Below are positions 61,797 through 64,000 of a stretch of 64,000 nucleotides of DNA, piece by piece. The notes under the pieces are model-generated. The model was given only the letters and a program-made list of their open reading frames with translations, had not been told where the DNA came from and ran no database searches. The stretch lies in contig CALOAX010000012.1 of NCBI GenBank assembly GCA_942491485.1, forward strand, positions 124,001-188,000. The letters are read 5' to 3'. Origin of the DNA: Desulfoluna sp942491485. GTDB lineage: Bacteria > Desulfobacterota > Desulfobacteria > Desulfobacterales > Desulfolunaceae. Within the stretch, counting starts at the first letter, position 1; each line of letters starts with the position of its first letter. Both the position numbers and the translations under genes were made by a program.

Positions 61797-64000
61797 CTAA
61801 TGCGCTTCCTGGGGCGCTGTGACTGGTTCTTCATTGAAATTCACATTGAAAAAAGTGCACAGCGCGGGCAGGAGAATGATATCCGCGACAAACGCCGTCA
61901 TGATGGCGATGGCGGAAAAGATCCCGAAGTGGCTGAGCCCGTTGTGGAAAGAGAGGACAAACATGGAGAACCCGGCAGCAAGGATCAGGGAGGTAAAACA
62001 GATGGCCTGGCCCGATTCTCTGATGGCGTTGACAGCGGCCTGTTTTATGTCACCGGTTTTATCCATTTCAAGCCTGTAATGCGTGAGAAAATGGATGGTG
62101 TCGTCAACGGCAAGGCCGATGATGACCGGCGCGATCAACAGGGTATCCATGTCCAGGGGAATGCCCAGGAACCCCATGAGCCCGAATGTGGTTAGGATCG
62201 GGAACACATTGGGAATGATGGCAACAAGGCCTGCTTTCATGTTGCCGAAAACGAGCAACAGGATGACGGAGATCACCACAAGGGTCAGGCCGAAACTCTT
62301 GATCTGGGACCAGCTGATATAATCCAGCATCACGGAAACAAGGACCATATTTCCGGTAAGGGTGATCTCAGTACCTGGGTATTTTTTCTTCAAACCTCTG
62401 AAATGCCCGTCTATATAAGCCTCTACGGTTTCCTTGAATGCAAGGGATTCCACCGATGCTGTGTTTCGAGAGTGGATACCGATCCGGGCTTTGCTGTAGT
62501 CGTCCGTCACCACACGACGCCGGTCTTTGGGGTTTGCATTGGAAAAAAGGAACAGGGTCTGGGAGAGAACTGCGGGGTCCTGGGGAATGGTGTAAAACCC
62601 CTGATCTCCATTGTTAAGCGCTTTGAACGAATCCTTGGCCACATTGACAAGGGAATACGTCTTGACCACATGTGCCCCTTCCGCCGATTCCATGAAAGCC
62701 TGCAGGTCTTCCATTTTGTTAAGAACCTCGGGATCCTTCAGGGCGTCCTCTTCTTTGAAATCAAGGGAGATCTCAAGGTTCGAGGTGCCACCCATGTGCT
62801 GATTCACAAGGTTATAAGAAACCCTCAGTGGAAACCCGTTTTTCAACACCTCAACTTCATCGGAGTCGATGCGAAGCTTCATCAATCCGACGAACAGGAG
62901 GACTGACAACAGGGCAAACACGGTGATGACCGCCCCGGCACGACCCGGACCGATATGCTCTATTTTCTGGATGTACGTTTGGATAAAATGCGGCTTGCTA
63001 CGCTCTTTTTTAGGCGCCGGATTCCATAAATCCAGCATCAGGGGCATCAGAGTGACCGTCAACACAAAGGCCACAAGAACACCGATTGCAGAAAAAATGC
63101 CGAAGACGGCAATGGGCTTGATCGGAACAAGCGCCAACGACATCAGGCCCACTGCCGTGGTGACGCTTGTCAGAAAGCAGGCCAGGCCCGATTTTTTCAT
63201 CACTGCATTCAAGGCCCTTTTGTGGTCAAGTTTCCGGTTCCTGAAAAAAAGATACCCAGACATGATATGAACAGAGTCGGCAACCCCTGCAGAAAGGATC
63301 AGGAAGACGATGATCTGGAACATGATGGACATGGTCACCCCGCTCCACCCGATAAACCCGGTCACCCAGACAAGGGTGGCGATAATGACAACGACAGGCC
63401 ACATAACGGCACTGAGGGAACGGAACAGCACGCACAGCGACACAAGGATGAGTACCATGACAAACCCCATGATTCTGCCAAGATCCTTGAGCACGGCTTC
63501 GGAGAAAAAATCCATCAATACGGGCTTGCCCACCGGGTGAAACTCCAGGGCGTCACCGATCTCTTTTTTTTCCATCAGGTCGTTCAGCGCAGAGATCAGA
63601 AACGGGTACTCAGTCATCTCCGTCTTGATGAATGTCATCTCTTCGGGGTTTTGGAAATAAGTCACCCCCTCACGCTCATCACCGAACAGGTCATCTTCAT
63701 CAAAGCCACTTGCGGTAACCGATGTTGTAAGATCTCCCCCACCGGTGTCGATTTCACTGTTGTAGTCGGTCCTGAGAAGGATTCCTCCGAAAGCCGAATC
63801 TTCCGAGAGATAGAGAAAAGGATAATCCGGGTGGTTCAATGCCTTGGCGCGAAGTCTTTCCCGGGCCTCGGCTGTCTCCGGCAGGTCATCCCCGATAAAA
63901 GCCCTTGAGTAAAGGGTATCCCTCGAGGCTTCGAGGTACTTGATATTGATAAGGGATTTGATCTCCACGATGTGGTCGAAGGGAGACGACTCGTCGGGGC
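61797..64000 (-). CDS. MMPL/RND family transporter, N-terminus outside the window
   Basis: The frame is open to the window edge (codons PDESSPFDHIVEIKSLINIK), so about 734 residues are seen; the first membrane helix and part of the first periplasmic loop are missing. Two RND halves are visible: helices around SLCVLFRSLSAVMWPVVVII, the GVADSVHIMSGYLFFRNRK motif, and in the second half LDYISWSQIKSFGLTLVVIS and GLAVDDTIHFLTHYRLEMDK. These motifs place it with hydrophobe/amphiphile exporters and MMPL-type lipid transporters. It is the first gene of the cluster with the LolA-like and outer-membrane proteins, though repeats lie between them. Confidence 0.92.
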   Translation of the reverse strand, partial: PDESSPFDHIVEIKSLINIKYLEASRDTLYSRAFIGDDLPETAEARERLRAKALNHPDYPFLYLSEDSAFGGILLRTDYNSEIDTGGGDLTTSVTASGFDEDDLFGDEREGVTYFQNPEEMTFIKTEMTEYPFLISALNDLMEKKEIGDALEFHPVGKPVLMDFFSEAVLKDLGRIMGFVMVLILVSLCVLFRSLSAVMWPVVVIIATLVWVTGFIGWSGVTMSIMFQIIVFLILSAGVADSVHIMSGYLFFRNRKLDHKRALNAVMKKSGLACFLTSVTTAVGLMSLALVPIKPIAVFGIFSAIGVLVAFVLTVTLMPLMLDLWNPAPKKERSKPHFIQTYIQKIEHIGPGRAGAVITVFALLSVLLFVGLMKLRIDSDEVEVLKNGFPLRVSYNLVNQHMGGTSNLEISLDFKEEDALKDPEVLNKMEDLQAFMESAEGAHVVKTYSLVNVAKDSFKALNNGDQGFYTIPQDPAVLSQTLFLFSNANPKDRRRVVTDDYSKARIGIHSRNTASVESLAFKETVEAYIDGHFRGLKKKYPGTEITLTGNMVLVSVMLDYISWSQIKSFGLTLVVISVILLLVFGNMKAGLVAIIPNVFPILTTFGLMGFLGIPLDMDTLLIAPVIIGLAVDDTIHFLTHYRLEMDKTGDIKQAAVNAIRESGQAICFTSLILAAGFSMFVLSFHNGLSHFGIFSAIAIMTAFVADIILLPALCTFFNVNFNEEPVTAPQEAH

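Noticed and set aside
1..64000. tRNA or rRNA genes
   Set aside because: I looked at the intergenic gaps and saw no cloverleaf-like sequence with T-arm and CCA-type features; a tRNA scan would settle it.

Overview
The window looks like chromosomal DNA from an anaerobic, sulfate-reducer-type Desulfobacterota bacterium, perhaps close to Desulfoluna. This is inferred from the gene mix (TRAP and NSS transporters, an FprA-type flavodiiron protein, sigma-54 regulation, many flavoenzymes) and moderately high GC; there is no rRNA or marker gene to settle it. About 45 protein genes are supported. No tRNA, rRNA or CRISPR array was seen.

Layout. 1-3 kb: end of a TctA permease, a DUF47 phosphate regulator and a PiT phosphate permease. 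3-16 kb: mostly single genes in mixed orientation (methyltransferase, aldo/keto reductase, TPR lipoprotein, PBP1B, TRIC-type channel, YaeQ, GH5 glycosidase, FMN reductase, MFS carrier, CvfB). 16.7-25.8 kb: a catabolic island on the minus strand (a three-subunit HcnABC/hydroxyproline-dehydrogenase-like amino-acid or opine dehydrogenase, RidA and a DctQMP TRAP importer), with a divergent sigma-54 activator, a -24/-12 promoter and a pair of candidate upstream activator sites. 26-32.6 kb: PD40 protein, NSS and BrnQ amino-acid carriers, DUF457 membrane protein. 33.3-35.2 kb: a consensus sigma-54 promoter driving a PII-like gene and a half-length NifE-like protein that has lost its cluster cysteines, followed by a 47-residue membrane protein. 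35.7-43.8 kb: a divergent dipeptide ABC importer and an amidohydrolase. 43.9-53.6 kb: FprA, a deleted cupin, GAF protein, small DUF proteins, a lipoprotein, a decayed sulfatase, two GNATs and DNA polymerase II. 53.6-57.2 kb: a GNAT gene split by an antisense group II intron whose reverse transcriptase is itself split by an IS4-type element. 57.4-64 kb: FMN reductase, then an outer-membrane protein, a LolA-like protein and an MMPL/RND protein that probably act together at the envelope.

The most unusual global feature is a dense population of structured intergenic repeats. Composite blocks are built from a CCTCCGGCGG terminal module, a short CAAGGTG/CACCTTG hairpin, and a hairpin with a nearly constant CTCGTTCCTCG loop but different, still self-complementary stems. 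More than 20 hairpin copies occur in 64 kb. Some blocks supply the stop codon and last residues of neighbouring genes. MITE-like elements of at least two other families lie among them.

The best candidate for an undescribed system is the sigma-54-controlled PII / cysteine-less NifE-like pair at 33.3-34.6 kb. The repeat family is the second.
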